Assembly (NCBI GenBank): GCA_965112735.1
Contig: OZ218955.1
Span: 1,736,001-1,800,000 of the forward strand
DNA length: 64,000 nucleotides
Reading direction: 5' to 3'
From: Phaeosaccion multiseriatum
Taxonomy: Eukaryota; Ochrophyta, other classes
Made by a program: the position numbers and the translations under genes. Positions 1 to 32,761 of this stretch are shown here, one piece after another. Under the pieces are notes generated by a model, which was not told where the DNA came from, did not search any database, and was given only the letters and a program-made list of their open reading frames with translations. Position 1 is the first letter of the stretch; each line of letters starts with the position of its first letter.

Positions 1-94
1 TCAGATCTGTAGCGGCTCTGGCAGCCCAGGCGTTGGTGCCCACAGCCAAGAGGGCTAATCCCCGGCAGAGGAAAGCCGCCAGAAAGAGAGCCAT
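1..94 (-). CDS. N-terminus of a secreted or membrane protein (partial, runs off left edge)
   Basis: An ATG at 94-92 opens a frame that reads to the window edge without a stop, giving about 31 residues. It begins MALFLAAFLCRGLALLAVG and continues TNAWAARAATDL. A short start, a long uninterrupted hydrophobic stretch and a small-residue AWA/ARA site make a plausible ER signal peptide with cleavage after about residue 24-27. The rest of the protein lies outside the window, so no function can be assigned. The lack of any stop and the good signal-peptide shape are the only support. A short chance ORF cannot be excluded. Confidence 0.45.
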   Translation of the reverse strand, partial: MALFLAAFLCRGLALLAVGTNAWAARAATDL

Positions 95-618
95 GAGGGG
101 CCGGGCGTGAGCAAGGGGGGGCTAATGTAATGTACGCTTATTGGCCCCCCTTGGTGTGAGCAAGTGAGCGATGAGGTCGGGGCGGAAGAGAGCGAAGAGA
201 GGGAGGGAGGGGACGAGGCCTGAAATGATTGCACCTTACTTGCTTGGCCTCCGGAGAAGGAGGGAAAAGTGGGCAACGAAGGGTCCGAGCGGCCGACAGA
301 GAGAGAGGGAGGATGGGGGGGGGAGGGGGCCCAAGGACGGATGGCTGTGCCTTGGTTTTTCTGTTTTACTCGCCTTCAAGAGAAAAGGCCGAAAGGGAAA
401 GGCCGAAAGGGAAAAAAAATTGTTAATAACCAGCAAAAGAAGGAGAAGCGAAAAGCAAAAAGCTGCTTCTTCACCACAAAACCTGTTCTGCGTATCTGAT
501 GTGTTGCATCTCTCTCTCTGTATGTGTCTTGTCTATATCTGCGTGTGTGTGTAACTGAAGCTTGCTTATCGTAAGGCAGCTCCCGTACGCTTCCAAAGTG
601 TCATTGCGCTCGAGCACG

Positions 619-649
<31 letters not shown>

Positions 650-660
650 CCCGACCCTCC
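95..660. other. Intergenic region, no supported gene
   Basis: This stretch is purine-rich (many GGGA/GAAA runs) and ends in a (CA)n tract at about 622-648. Several overlapping open frames exist, for example a basic Arg-rich one starting at 171, but none shows domain-like sequence. It would contain the promoter of the leftward gene starting at 94. Confidence 0.4.
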
Positions 661-669
661 TCTCACTCA

Positions 670-916
670 GACGAAGGCCACTGCGAACGCCGCTCTTGAC
701 TACACTCCGAACAACTTGAAACCGATTCTTGACCAGCTCGCTGCACGACGGGGACAACCAATTAACGGAAAGACTTACGTATCGTACTTACGTAAGGTTT
801 CTCTTAATCGGAGCTCCAAGCTGTTGGACAAAAAGGGGTTCGCAAAGCACCTGACGTCATCCATCTCGGATTCCGAGACACGGGGCTCGTCAACCGCATA
901 CGTGGCCTGGCAGTAA
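670..916 (+). CDS. Possible 3' terminal exon of an unknown gene
   Basis: A pyrimidine-rich stretch ending CTCTCACTCAG is followed by an open frame of about 82 codons to a TAA at 914-916. The peptide (TKATANAALDYTPNN, then LKPILDQLAARRGQPINGKT, then YVSYLRKVSL) has mixed composition, unlike the low-complexity shadow frames around it. No start codon or upstream exon could be joined with confidence and no family is recognised. It contains a CTTACGTAAGG palindrome that recurs near 32,260. It may be a true last exon or chance. Confidence 0.25.
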
Positions 917-1960
917 GGCTGATAGGCTGGTAGGCTGGTTGGTAGGCAGGCTGGTCGGCAGGCTGGCAGGCCGGCATCGTCACCACCGCCTGTACGGTAG
1001 AGTAGAAAAGACAAATTCCCACACAAGTGCTTGATCGCCAAGGCCAATGAGCCCCACACACCCGACCGGTGGACACGGTATACACTGTATACACGAGGCG
1101 GAGACTCTCGTCCCCTCCCCAAAGGAGCCTTGACAGGCTTACCAGTTACCAGCATCGTGGAGAGATGCGAGCACGTGGCCTCAGCAAGGGAGCCGGTAAG
1201 GGCTGACAAGAGGCAACCGAGGGGGTCGTCGCAGCCCCGCTGTGCCTCCTCCTCCTCCTCCTCCTCCTCCTCCTCCTGCTGCTGCTGCTGCTGCTGCTGT
1301 GAAAGTGGGGGCCAGCAAGTCCAGCTGGTAGTCCTGATAGACTGCGGCCCGAGGTTCGTAAGCTGTTTGCCCCCACTACCCCCAACCAAACCAAGTGCGC
1401 CCACGTACCACCCCGAAGATCAATCAGTGGGGGTGAAGGAGGGAGCCCCCCCCCCCCTGTGCCTATCCGTGGCCGGGCAGGACGGCAGATACTTGCAGCT
1501 CTGCCCAGCCTCTCCTCAGCTTCCTCTCCACCTCTTCTCAGTCCGGCGGTGTGGAGGAGAAGAGAGGCCACTCCTTCCATCCCACGCCACACGCTGTGTT
1601 GTTCGCGTTGCCCTAAATTACAAGGTGTGTCGCTGGAGGAGAATCGTCGCTGTCGGTACACACATTCAAAAATCAAAACTAGCGGGCTCCTTTGCAGCGA
1701 CGAAGCATGTGCTTGCTGAAAGTAGAAGCAGCTTCCATGCCCTGGAAGTCGTCCGGCCTACCCCCCCCCCCCCCCCGCTCGCTCGCCCGCTCGGCCAGAC
1801 TGCTTGTGGCACGAAGAGCAAGAGAAGAAGCTTGACGAGCAGCAGCTACACACACGCACTCTCCCTTCGGGGCGGGTGAGGGCATGGTGAAGACTGAAAG
1901 TCCCTCCATATTCCCTCGAGCAGCAACAAAGGCCAAACCATCGCCCTCTTTCCTTGTGCC
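917..1960. other. Intergenic region with simple repeats
   Basis: This is the stretch between the unknown exon and the 3' end of the HSF-like gene. It contains a GGCTGGTAGGC-type tandem repeat at about 918-975, a (CTC)n(CTG)n tract at about 1246-1300, and poly-C runs near 1450 and 1762-1777. Long open frames on both strands (for example about 1031-1879) are driven by these repeats and end without recognisable domains. No gene is supported. Confidence 0.4.
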
Positions 1961-2603
1961 TTACACCCCCATTATGTAGCTGCCCGCTGTTGCTCGAGGC
2001 ATCTGTAGAGGGTCAGACGCCTGCAGGCTCCGAGGCGACCCCTTCCCCTGATCGGGCCTGCTGATGGGCATGGCGAAGCCACCACTGAAGGGAGGAAGGG
2101 GGAGGGTGGGCGAGAGGGTGGGTGAGGCCTTGCCGCCGCCGCTGCCACCGCCGCTGCCGCCGCTGCTGCCACTACTGCAGTTGTGAATGACACTGCTGTT
2201 GTTACTGTTGTTGTGCATGCTGAAGCTGCTGTTGTTGCTGTTGTTGCTGTTGCTGTTGCTGGTGCCGTCACCGCCCATGTTACCCAGCGACAATTGGGCG
2301 TAGTCGTAGTACTCCTTCTCTGAGGAGTGTACGTAAGCAGGGACTCTCGGGCAGGCCTCCAATAGGGGTATTTGCGGCGAGGGCATCCCAGAGGGGCTCA
2401 TCCCAGGGGGGCTCATCACAGGGAGGCTCATCCCAGGGGGGCTCATGGGGGTCGACCCAGGAGGGGGGCGTAGTGAGGGAGGGAGCAAGGCGTGCAGCTG
2501 AGCAGGCCACCACCTCTGTTGCGACTGCTGCGCCTGCTGCATGTGCTGTACCTGCTGTAGAGGCTGCTCTTGCTGCTGCTGTTCCTGCTGCTCCTGCTGC
2601 TGT

Positions 2604-2645
<42 letters not shown>

Positions 2646-3960
2646 AGAGGTTGGAGCTGCTGTTGGTGCTGCTGTAGAGGCTGCTGCTGTAGAGGTTGGA
2701 GCTGCTGTTGGTGGTGCTGTTGGTGGTGCTGTTGGTGGTGCTGTTGGTACTGTTGCTGGTGCTGCCGCTGCTGCTGCTGCAGTCTCTGCAGCCGCTCTCG
2801 CTGAGGCTGTGACGGCTCCTGTGGTGAGCGCAGTATTGGCGGTGACGCGCACGAGACAGAGGAGGGGGGCGGGGACGAGGACGGTGGGCCTGAGAAAGAC
2901 ATGCTCTTAAGCCCTTCCACCGCCTTGGCTGCCTCCAGGATCTCCCGCGCCTTCTTCCCACGCGGCATTCGGCGCCTGCCGACGGCACAAAACAGCACGA
3001 GAGAGAGGATGGATGGATGGATGGATGGATGGATGGGGAGGTCAGAGGGTCGAGCCAAAACCCTGGTGGTTCCATGTTTTGGTGCACGTCTTTGGCCACA
3101 CGCCACACCGCATGACCAGCAGCAGGCATTGTACACGCACGGAACTACTGAAGTACTGGAGAGAAACGACCGGGCGGTGGGGAGGGGACCCAAACACAAA
3201 CAAACAACTTGGTCCTCAGTCCTCAGTCCTTCCGTCTTCAGCCCCCCTTGAGCCGATCCTGTACCCTACGATGATGCCGTACCTGCACTTCCTTCGGGCG
3301 ATGCTGCCGATGAGGCTCTCTGCGTCGAAGGGCGGCACGAGGCCGAGCTCCGCGATGATCTTGGGCGTGTACATGGCGCAGGCGGGCTGCTTGCGGCGGA
3401 TCTTCTTGAAACGGAAATAGTTGAGCTGTCGCATGAAGCTATCGTAACTGGGGTTCCGTACGTGTGTGTGTGCGTGTATGGGTGGGTGGGTGAGTGGGGT
3501 TGTGAGAATGTGTGTTTGCATGTGTATGGGTGTGTGTGAGTGTGTGAGGTTGTGGGTGCCTTCGTATGGTAGAGGATGCGGAGGGGAGGGAGGGGAGGGA
3601 GCAGCAGGGCCAAGAGGAAGCGACTGGTCCAGACCTCGCCCACCCACCTTGCGTGATTGAAGTGCAAGCCAAGGATCTTGCTGGCGAGGGCCTCTTTGTC
3701 GTGTATGAGGACGGAGCCTGTAGAGAGCGTGGGAGAATAATAGGGGGGAGGCAGGTCGTCGTAAGGAAAACAAGCAATAACGAGCTGCGCAAAGAGTGGG
3801 GGGGGGGCTAAGAGATTTTTTATTTGAAACTGGAAGGCGCATGCATGCAGCATCGGACGAGCAAGCAAGCAGCACTTAAGGCCATACAGGACAGGTAAGA
3901 AGCTGCCCGATCACATGGGCCAGGCTCGAGAGGTCTTTCCCCGCCCTGTCCCCCCCTCAA

Positions 3961-3992
<32 letters not shown>

Positions 3993-4164
3993 TCCTTTTG
4001 GGTTTACCTGTCTCTCGCTCGAAGGTGATGATGCTGCTGTTTCTCTCGTCAGCGAGGATGTTCACCAGCTTCTGTGCGAAGGGGGCTAAGACTTGCGTCT
4101 TGCCCTTCCTCGAGGCGGGCTCGCTAGGCGATACCTCGCCCGCGAACGCCTCATTGCCGGCCAT
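1961..4164 (-). CDS. Heat shock factor-type DNA-binding transcription factor
   Basis: Four exons join in frame: 4164-4008, 3717-3648, 3447-3283 and 2975-1961 (468 residues, TAA at 1963-1961). All three introns are GT-AG. The winged-helix HSF DNA-binding domain spans residues about 20-130. It starts APFAQKLVNILADERNSSII, continues FERETGSVLIHDKEALASKI, and has the recognition segment FNHASYDSFMRQLNYFRFKKI, matching the canonical F..FVRQLN.YGF.K pattern. The rest is low complexity: a Gln-rich stretch with polyQ, a Pro/Met repeat (PPGMS-like) and an Asn/Ser/Gly-rich tail, typical of activation regions. I see no clear HR-A/B leucine-zipper oligomerisation domain. Inferred role: nuclear regulator binding heat-shock-type elements. 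HSF families are often expanded in stramenopiles. It shares a 263-bp divergent promoter with the SFI1-like gene. An additional 5' exon is possible, but the frame opens at the first good ATG. Confidence 0.88.
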
Positions 4165-4427
4165 GACCTTCCCTTCCGTGGCCTGTGCTTTCGAACGCTC
4201 AATATTCAGCCCCCTCAACGTAAATCCCGATCCCAGGACGGAGGCCTTGCATGAAGGCGAGACGAAGGCACCCTTAGACTGTGGTGACGAGCTTGTCTGT
4301 TTCCGCCTTCTTCAATGAGCTACAGCGAGCCGGTTTAGGAAGGCCAGAAGATAAAAGGTGAATAAATATTTCAGCTCATCGGCCCGAGCAGTTGATGATT
4401 CTGGGTTGATTTGATGAGGAGGACAGG
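4165..4427. promoter_or_regulatory. Bidirectional promoter between HSF-like and SFI1-like genes
   Basis: The two start codons (4164 leftward, 4428 rightward) are 263 bp apart and divergent, so this interval must hold both promoters and 5' leaders. The AT-rich segment GATAAAAGGTGAATAAATAT at about 4351-4370 is the only TATA-like sequence. Direct role is inferred from gene arrangement. Confidence 0.5.
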
Positions 4428-6638
4428 ATGAACGACATGATCCTTCAAGACGTGATCCATATCTATTACCACCGTCACGACCATGAAGCGCAGCAGGGGA
4501 AGGGACAGCAACCGCAGCCGCAGAGAGGAGACGAGGAGAAGGAGGAGGGGAACGGAGAGGATTTATTATTTATCCAGGCGAGGCAGCACTTCGAGCGAGA
4601 GACACTAAAGGCCACCTTTGGGCGCTGGATAAGGCGGACTCGATTCGCGATGGCCGAGGGGGCGGCGGCGAGGGAGCACAACGAGAGGCTGAAGCGCATC
4701 AGAGAGCTCCAGGAGCGAGCTCAGAAGCAGCAGCAGCGAGCATCTGCTGGTGTTGGCCGGCGAAGACTACGAGGAGGAGTAGGCAAGGGAGGAGGAGGAT
4801 CGCCGCCACCTCCTCCGCGAGCAGCAGCACAAGCACCAGACCAGCGAAAGCCACCTGTGGCCTGGAGAGAGGTTCAGGAGAAGCGGCGGAGGGAGGCAAA
4901 GGATCGAAGGTACGCCTCGTCCCCCTCCTCCTCCTCCCTCAATTGGACATTGCTTGAAAGAGTTTTCGATATGGGTTGAGCAGTGATGAATAGATTTGTG
5001 GTCTCTTTCCCCTTTTCCTACTGTTCGTTCCTCGTTTTTGCTGCTTGCGCACGATGTGGCTTGCGCACGATGTGGCTTGCCCCCTCCCGCCGTGGTCGCT
5101 GTGTCGCTGTGAACAACACACTCAAACATACACGCCCCACCACATCCGCCACAGGAGGGAGGAAGAGGCCGTTGCCGAGCGGAACCGGCTCGAGAGGGAG
5201 GAGGAGGAGCTGAGGAGCATCCAGCGCCAGAAGCAGGAGCACCAGCAGGAGGCCATGCAGCGGGAGAAGGACAGGCAGCACGCGCTACAGACGGCGAGGG
5301 AGATGTGGAGAGGGGCGGTCGAGCACCATCGCAAGGCGGTGTTGTTCTACTCGGGCTTTCTGCCGTGGAGGAGACGGATGGAGAGGAGAGCCATCGACCA
5401 TGTCAAAGCAGCGAGGTACGAATAGATACCGCGCGAAGGGAAGGGCAGGATGCACAGAGTAGGGGTGGTGTGAACGTATTAAAGGAGTCGCATTGCATGC
5501 TTTCCCTCTGGAATAACAAACAAACTCCATGTGCTTTGCTCTGTCAGAGGAGGGAAGGGGCCCCTCTGACGAAGAACCAACGTTATACGCACCCCTCGCC
5601 TCCTCTCCAAACCCTATCTCGTCGTACTCCTTCCCCACGCTGTCAACCTGTCCCTGTCCCTTGCCCCTGCCCCCTGCTCCCTGCTCCCTTTCCTCCACCC
5701 ACCCACCCATCCACACACACCCACCCACCCACATCCGCCCACCAACCAACCACCCACCCACCCACCCACCCACCCACCCACCCACTCACCCACCCACTCA
5801 CCCACTCACCCACTCACCCACTCACCCACCCACCCACCCACCCACCCACTCACCCACCCACCCACCCACTCACCCACTCACCCACCCACCCACCCACCCA
5901 CCCACTCACCCACCCACTCATTGACATACTACACCCACAGATTCGCAGCGTACTGCAGCCTCTCGCGCCACTTCGTCGCGTGGGACTTTGTGCGTTGCCA
6001 AAGAGCGGCGGCGGCAAAGCGGCGATTCGAGGCCCGCCTCACCCACGCACGAGAGCACTTCAGTCGGCGGCTGCTGGGGGCCGTCTGGCGGGTGTGGAAG
6101 TCCCGTCGAGGGGTGGTGGAGGAGCGGGCTGCGGTGATTAGCGCAAGGGTAGTCCTTGGAGTGTTGGCTCGCTGCTTGGACACGTGGAGGGTTGATGCCA
6201 TGCCGAGGTGAGCGGAGCACAGCAGACCAGAGTCGAGCACGCTCTTGGCTCGAGCGCGTCGGGGGACAGGTCATGCGTGTGCGTGTGCGTAAGTGTGCGT
6301 ACGGGTGCGCACGTGTGTGTACGCTCTTGGGTAGTATATTCAGGCTTCAACGCATTCTCCACATGACCCTCTTCCCTCTCCCTTGCCATCTCTTTCTATC
6401 TCGTTGTCCCTCTCTCTCTCTGATCTCTCCCGTCTCTCTCTCTCTCTTGCTCATCTCTCTCTCCCTGATCTCTCCCGTCCCCCTCTCTCTTGCTCATCTC
6501 TCTCTCTCTCTCACTCTCTCTGCCTCTCTCTCTCTCCCGTCTCTCTCTCTCTCTCTCTCTCTCTCTCCCGTCTCTCTCTCTCTCTGATCTCTCCCGTCTC
6601 TCTCTCTCTTGCTCATCTCTCTCACTCTTCCCCCTTTC

Positions 6639-6672
<34 letters not shown>

Positions 6673-6893
6673 CCTCTCGTCTCGCCACCCCCTCTCTCCC
6701 CGGTCTTACCCTACGGCACCGCACCAGAGCTCTAGAGCGATCACGGCACCAACAAGAGCAGGCTGACGGCCAGCGGATCACGGCACTGTTGCGGAGAGGG
6801 CTGCGTGGCTGGAGGGAAGGAGTCAACAAGAGCCGCTTAGACTCCCACGCTGAGGCTGAGTGGAATCGAGTCCGAAGCTGGCTAGGAGAGTAA
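4428..6893 (+). CDS. SFI1-like helical-repeat (centrosomal/basal-body type) protein
   Basis: Four exons join in frame: 4428-4909, 5155-5415, 5941-6207 and 6728-6893 (391 residues). All internal junctions are phase 2 and split an Arg codon. The protein is highly helical and basic, with recurring aromatic/Trp units spaced like SFI1 repeats: HFERETLKATFGRWIRRTRF, YSGFLPWRRRMERRAIDHV, CSLSRHFVAWDFVRCQR, LLGAVWRVWKSRRG, VLGVLARCLDTWR, ALLRRGLRGWREGVNK. A charged coiled-coil block (EREEEELRSIQRQKQEHQQE) lies in exon 2. SFI1-type repeats bind centrin and build long filaments at centrosomes or basal bodies, so a cytoskeletal role is inferred. The family is assigned from repeat shape only; a generic coiled-coil or CCDC protein is the alternative. 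Intron 2 is a (CACC)n array and intron 3 a (CT)n array. Confidence 0.72.
5696..5920 (+). repeat. (CACC)n/(CACT CACC)n microsatellite in an intron
   Basis: CACC and CACT tetramers are interleaved for about 220 bp. They sit inside intron 2 of the SFI1-like gene and end about 20 bp before the acceptor at 5939-5940. Overlapping open frames (Thr-His-Pro polymers) are not genes. Confidence 0.9.
6402..6672 (+). repeat. (CT)n microsatellite in an intron
   Basis: CT-rich repeat with recurring TGATCTCTCCCGTC interruptions. These suggest higher-order duplication of an approximately 50-bp unit. It fills most of intron 3 of the SFI1-like gene. Confidence 0.85.
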
Positions 6894-7167
6894 ACACCAA
6901 AATAAATAATCCAATCCCTTCAAACAAACAATGCCTGAGTGAGTGAGAGAGTGAGTGAGTGAGTGAGTGAGTTGGTGAGTTAGTGAGCCTTTGCAAAGCG
7001 ACTGCTGGATATGCCTGCTCGCCCTTGACAAAGTCAATCTCGCAGCGAGGACACGGAAGGGTGGCGGAGCGAATTAATGGAGCCGGGCAATCTAACGCTT
7101 GTGAAGCTTTGAAGCTCTGATTAGTCTATTTCAGTTAACGATACCGTAGTGCATGAGAGTAGGACAT
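6894..7167. other. Convergent intergenic spacer
   Basis: This spacer separates the 3' ends of the SFI1-like gene and the giant pseudokinase gene. It contains a (GAGT)n run at about 6937-6971 and otherwise unique sequence. No gene is seen. Confidence 0.6.
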
Positions 7168-18190
<11,023 letters not shown>

Positions 18191-18208
18191 CACGTCTCAT
18201 AGGGCGGG

Positions 18209-18276
<68 letters not shown>

Positions 18277-18365
18277 GAGAGAGCTTAATGCTGTGCCAAT
18301 CCGCCCACCCGCCGTCGGAGTGGCGTTTCATGGAGAGATGTGTAGCTTGGGCGGTATAGAACGGC
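18191..18365. promoter_or_regulatory. Compact bidirectional promoter containing a (GA)n tract
   Basis: Only 175 bp separate the divergent start codons of the two giant genes (18190 leftward, 18366 rightward). Positions 18208-18282 are almost pure GA, a sequence class that in other eukaryotes is bound by GAGA-type factors and disfavours nucleosomes. Promoter function is inferred from position. Confidence 0.55.
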
Positions 18366-29572
<11,207 letters not shown>

Positions 29573-30604
29573 TATGGGCGCAAATGAGGCAACGTAGGCG
29601 AGGTGGTGCTGACTCCCTCACTCTCCTTTTTCGTTATGCTAAGAGGTGATGCCCGGGCGACAAGAGGGAGACATTACACCCACAAGAAGCCGAGGGGGTG
29701 GCTCTCGGAGTGCGACAAAGCCCAAGCCGGGGGGTGGCTGGAATTACCCAGCCTCTCCACTCCAGTCTCTCCAGTCTCTCCAGTCCGTTCAGTCCGTCCC
29801 ATCCACAATCCGCAAGGGTACTGTAGTGAGTATCCTGTTTGTCTCTATTCTTCAAAGTGAACATGGCCCGTGCCTCATCGCCCAACTACAATATTCATTA
29901 TTGCACAGTTTCTGTCCAGTAAAGATGGACATCCATGGCGTCGCCGAGAGACTCCATGTGAATTTTTGAGCTTCTCGCTGTGAAGCTTCGTAACCAGGTT
30001 CGTCCCTGCCATAAAAGCCAAAGGCCTTCTCGCTCTCCTTGCTCGCAGAAGGTCTGAAATTCAAATCAAGAAGGGCGCGTAGCTACACATGGCGTAATGT
30101 TTGCCTCGCAGGGGAGCCTGGGCATAGGTTTTGAAAGGGGGGTTGGGCTGACTGGGTGGGCATGCATGATCACAACAACGTGTGTCCGCAGCAGGCAGCA
30201 GGGGCAGCACTGCGGGGGACCTCTCTGAATCGGCAAGGCACACTGTGAGCCAATCCACCCCGGCTGACTGGGAGGAAGATGACGCTGTCTCTTGACATCG
30301 CATGATATATTTTCGCTGCTGTGTGTTGTACTGGGAGTTTTTTTAGTTCAAGAGACCGTCGACGTTTGCCGGTGGGAGATACTGGATAATTGACTTTTTA
30401 AAAAGGAGTTTGAACTGATAATCCAAAAACAAAATGCCCTTATGGCTGGGGAGTGGGGCGGGGCTCTTCTGCAGGAAGTCACAGACTTGCCATCCCCATG
30501 GCCAAAGCCCCCCTCCCCTCCTCTTCTCGGCCATGTTGGCCTCCTACCCCGATGGCCCTCTTCCTTCGACTGTCCTCAGGCCCAGCGGCGTCGCATCATC
30601 CCTC
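29573..30604. other. Convergent intergenic region, no supported gene
   Basis: This is the 1-kb spacer between the 3' ends of the giant coiled-coil gene and the FNIP-repeat gene. It has a short CTCTCCAGT tandem repeat at about 29,753-29,790 and is otherwise unique, AT-richer sequence without a convincing exon. It marks the left edge of the intronless, microsatellite-poor interval. Confidence 0.5.
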
Positions 30605-32122
30605 TTAGCCGCGATATAGCTCCACCCCTTCGGGTAGATCTGCAGGCAGTGGGTATTCCCTCCCAACTGTAAGCTTCCTCAGGCCAGCAGGTAGGCTCCC
30701 CACAGGGCGAGTGTAATGCGGTCCCAACTTCAGCGTCCGCAAAGAAGCAGGCAGGACCAGAGGGAAGTCAAAGTGACCCCCCATCTCCACCTCCTCTACA
30801 CCATCAGGAAGCACCAAGTGGTGATTGAACTTCGAGTTCCAAGCAAAATGAATTCTCTTCAGCGAGGCTGGCAGATCCAGAGGGAAGCTAAAGTGACCCC
30901 CCATCTCCACCTCCTCCACACCATCAGGAAGCACCACGCGTTGATTGAACTTGGAGTCACGAGCAAAATGAATCTTCTTCAGCGAGGCGGGCAGGTCCAG
31001 AGGGAAGTTAAAGTCATCCCCCATCACCACCTCCTCCATTCCGCACGGAAGGACCACGCGCTGATTGAACCTAGCACCAAATTTGATCTTCTTCACCGAG
31101 GCGGGCAGGTCCAGAGCGTGGTTAAAGCAATACCCCGTATCCACCTCCTCCGCACCACAAGGAAGAACCACCTGCTGTGTGAATCTCCCGCTAAACCTGA
31201 TCTTCTTCAGAGAGGCAGGCAGGTCCAGCGGGTGGTCGAAGTCAACCCCCATATACACCTCTTCAATTCCAGAAGGAAGGACCACGGGCTGATTGAAGTG
31301 AAGACCGAATTGGAGCTTCTTCAGGGAGGCAGGCAGGTCCAGAGGGAAGTTAAAGTCACCCCCCATTTGCACCTCCTCCACACCGCACGGAAGGACCACG
31401 TGCTGATTGAACACCCCGCTAAACTTGATCTTCTTCAGGGACGAAGGGAGGTCCAGAGCGCGGTTAAATTTCCACCCCATCTCCAACTCCTCCACACCAC
31501 AAGGAAGGACGATGTGCTTGTTGAACTTCTCGCCCATTTTGATCTTCTTCAGCGAGGCAGGAAGCAAGATCGTCGTATTAAAGGCTGCTCCGAGAATAAT
31601 TTCTTCCACAGTAGCAGGTATAGATACGTTTCGCTGATTGAAATAGTCGGGGAAGACCACACGCTTGACTGATGCTGGTAACACCGCCAGTACCCTTCGA
31701 ACAAGAGCCTCGTCTGCAGTTCTTATGCCCTCGTCCGTCCGATCTTCCCAATCAAGGCCAAGCTTAACAGCCGCCACGCGAAATGACCCTACCACATTCA
31801 CTTGCTGGTCCTGCCGCTCTTCCTCCTTCGCCTGAATCCGCCCCGACCTTCGAGCCCCCTTGACAGGCGTTTTGGCCGCAGCAGCAGCACCCGCTCCCTC
31901 GGATAAGGAAGACGCTGGAGGACGACACCTCTCCTCTTCTCCCTTCTGCTGCCTCAGTCTACTCAGCAAACAACGCCGAACATGCTCAGGCACGGTGCTG
32001 TTGATCACCAGAGTGCGGGAGGTGCCCTGATCGACCTCCTTGCACACTCCCCACAGAGCCTTGTCCGAAGTGAGGCTCGCCACAGTTCTCAAAGCCGCTC
32101 TCGCCGACTTGTGCTCAGGCAT
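30605..32122 (-). CDS. FNIP/leucine-rich repeat protein, intronless
   Basis: Single open frame of 505 residues, ATG at 32122-32120 (MPEHKSARAALRTVAS), TAA at 30607-30605. An upstream in-frame GTG exists but no earlier ATG. The N-terminal 140 residues are of unknown type with a Lys/Arg/Gln-rich linker. Residues about 170-500 are FNIP-like repeats, alternating two versions of an approximately 22-residue unit: FNQHVVLPCGVEEVQMG and FNFPLDLPASLKKLQFG. FNIP repeats form leucine-rich-repeat-like solenoids and are known from Dictyostelium, giant viruses and some algae. Their job is usually protein binding, often with F-box partners; none is visible here. No intron and no microsatellite, unlike the 4-14-exon genes on either side. 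The left neighbour converges on it; 201 bp upstream lies a divergent small ORF. Confidence 0.82.
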   Translation of the reverse strand: MPEHKSARAALRTVASLTSDKALWGVCKEVDQGTSRTLVINSTVPEHVRRCLLSRLRQQKGEEERCRPPASSLSEGAGAAAAAKTPVKGARRSGRIQAKEEERQDQQVNVVGSFRVAAVKLGLDWEDRTDEGIRTADEALVRRVLAVLPASVKRVVFPDYFNQRNVSIPATVEEIILGAAFNTTILLPASLKKIKMGEKFNKHIVLPCGVEELEMGWKFNRALDLPSSLKKIKFSGVFNQHVVLPCGVEEVQMGGDFNFPLDLPASLKKLQFGLHFNQPVVLPSGIEEVYMGVDFDHPLDLPASLKKIRFSGRFTQQVVLPCGAEEVDTGYCFNHALDLPASVKKIKFGARFNQRVVLPCGMEEVVMGDDFNFPLDLPASLKKIHFARDSKFNQRVVLPDGVEEVEMGGHFSFPLDLPASLKRIHFAWNSKFNHHLVLPDGVEEVEMGGHFDFPLVLPASLRTLKLGPHYTRPVGSLPAGLRKLTVGREYPLPADLPEGVELYRG

Positions 32123-32323
32123 TGCCGCACGCTTTTCTGAAGATTTTTGAAGGATACAGGTTGTTTGAGGTTCTGATGGCTTTATTGTGCCTCCCTTACC
32201 TATGGCTACTCTGAGCACACAAAAAAAAGGGAGGGGGAAAAAAATTCACTTACGTGACGTACTTACGTAAGGCACTAAAAGTAATATCTTCCCCTGTTTC
32301 CTTCCTCTCCTGCACGCCTGCTC
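32123..32323. promoter_or_regulatory. Divergent promoter region with TTACGTAA palindrome
   Basis: This is the interval between the FNIP-gene start and the start of the small rightward ORF. It contains an A/G-rich run at 32,221-32,244 and a palindrome-rich segment at 32,249-32,272 ending CTTACGTAAGG. A close copy of that segment lies at 774-797. Promoter role is inferred from position. Confidence 0.35.
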
Positions 32324-32725
32324 ATGGCCTCTGCTGCCGCTGCTGTTCCGGCTACAGCGTTGCCCCCATTGCAATGGCCGGACAAGATGATGGCTGCGAG
32401 TGGACGATGGGCCGAGAGCGTCATGAGCAAAGAGGGAGGCGAAGACAGTCGGTCGGCGCTGGAGGCGATGCAGGAGGAGGAGGGAACAGGCGTACAGGTG
32501 GACGAAGGAGAGGCCAAACAATCAGACGAAGGAGATAGAGGGCAGGAGGAGATCGACGACGTGGCACTAGTCTCGGGTGCCAAGTCTCGAGCGGGCAGAG
32601 CGCTGAAGCGCCCCAGCAGCGGAGGGAGGGGCGGGAAGAGTGTCTCATCAAACTTACTTCCGACTTCTAAAGGTGGCAATGTGTACGTAAGAGGCAGGGC
32701 CAAGTGCGGCGCCAGTAGTGGCTAA
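32324..32725 (+). CDS. Small hypothetical acidic protein
   Basis: ATG at 32324, TAA at 32723-32725, 133 residues. It starts MASAAAAVPATALPPLQWPD, has an acidic middle (EEEGTGVQVDEGEAKQSDEG) and a basic Ser/Gly-rich C-terminus (GRALKRPSSGGRGGKSVSSN). Composition suggests a disordered, possibly nuclear protein. No domain is recognised. It lies 201 bp divergent from the FNIP gene. The alternatives are a first exon of a longer gene or a chance ORF. Confidence 0.35.
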   Translation: MASAAAAVPATALPPLQWPDKMMAASGRWAESVMSKEGGEDSRSALEAMQEEEGTGVQVDEGEAKQSDEGDRGQEEIDDVALVSGAKSRAGRALKRPSSGGRGGKSVSSNLLPTSKGGNVYVRGRAKCGASSG

Positions 32726-32761
32726 AGAAGAAAAAGGGGGGGGAATTTCGGAGGTAGAATA

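Noticed and set aside
1031-1879. 282-codon open frame with polySer/polyCys
   Set aside because: It is open only because of CTC/CTG and poly-C runs. Composition changes with each repeat, no domain is seen, and an equally long frame exists on the other strand.
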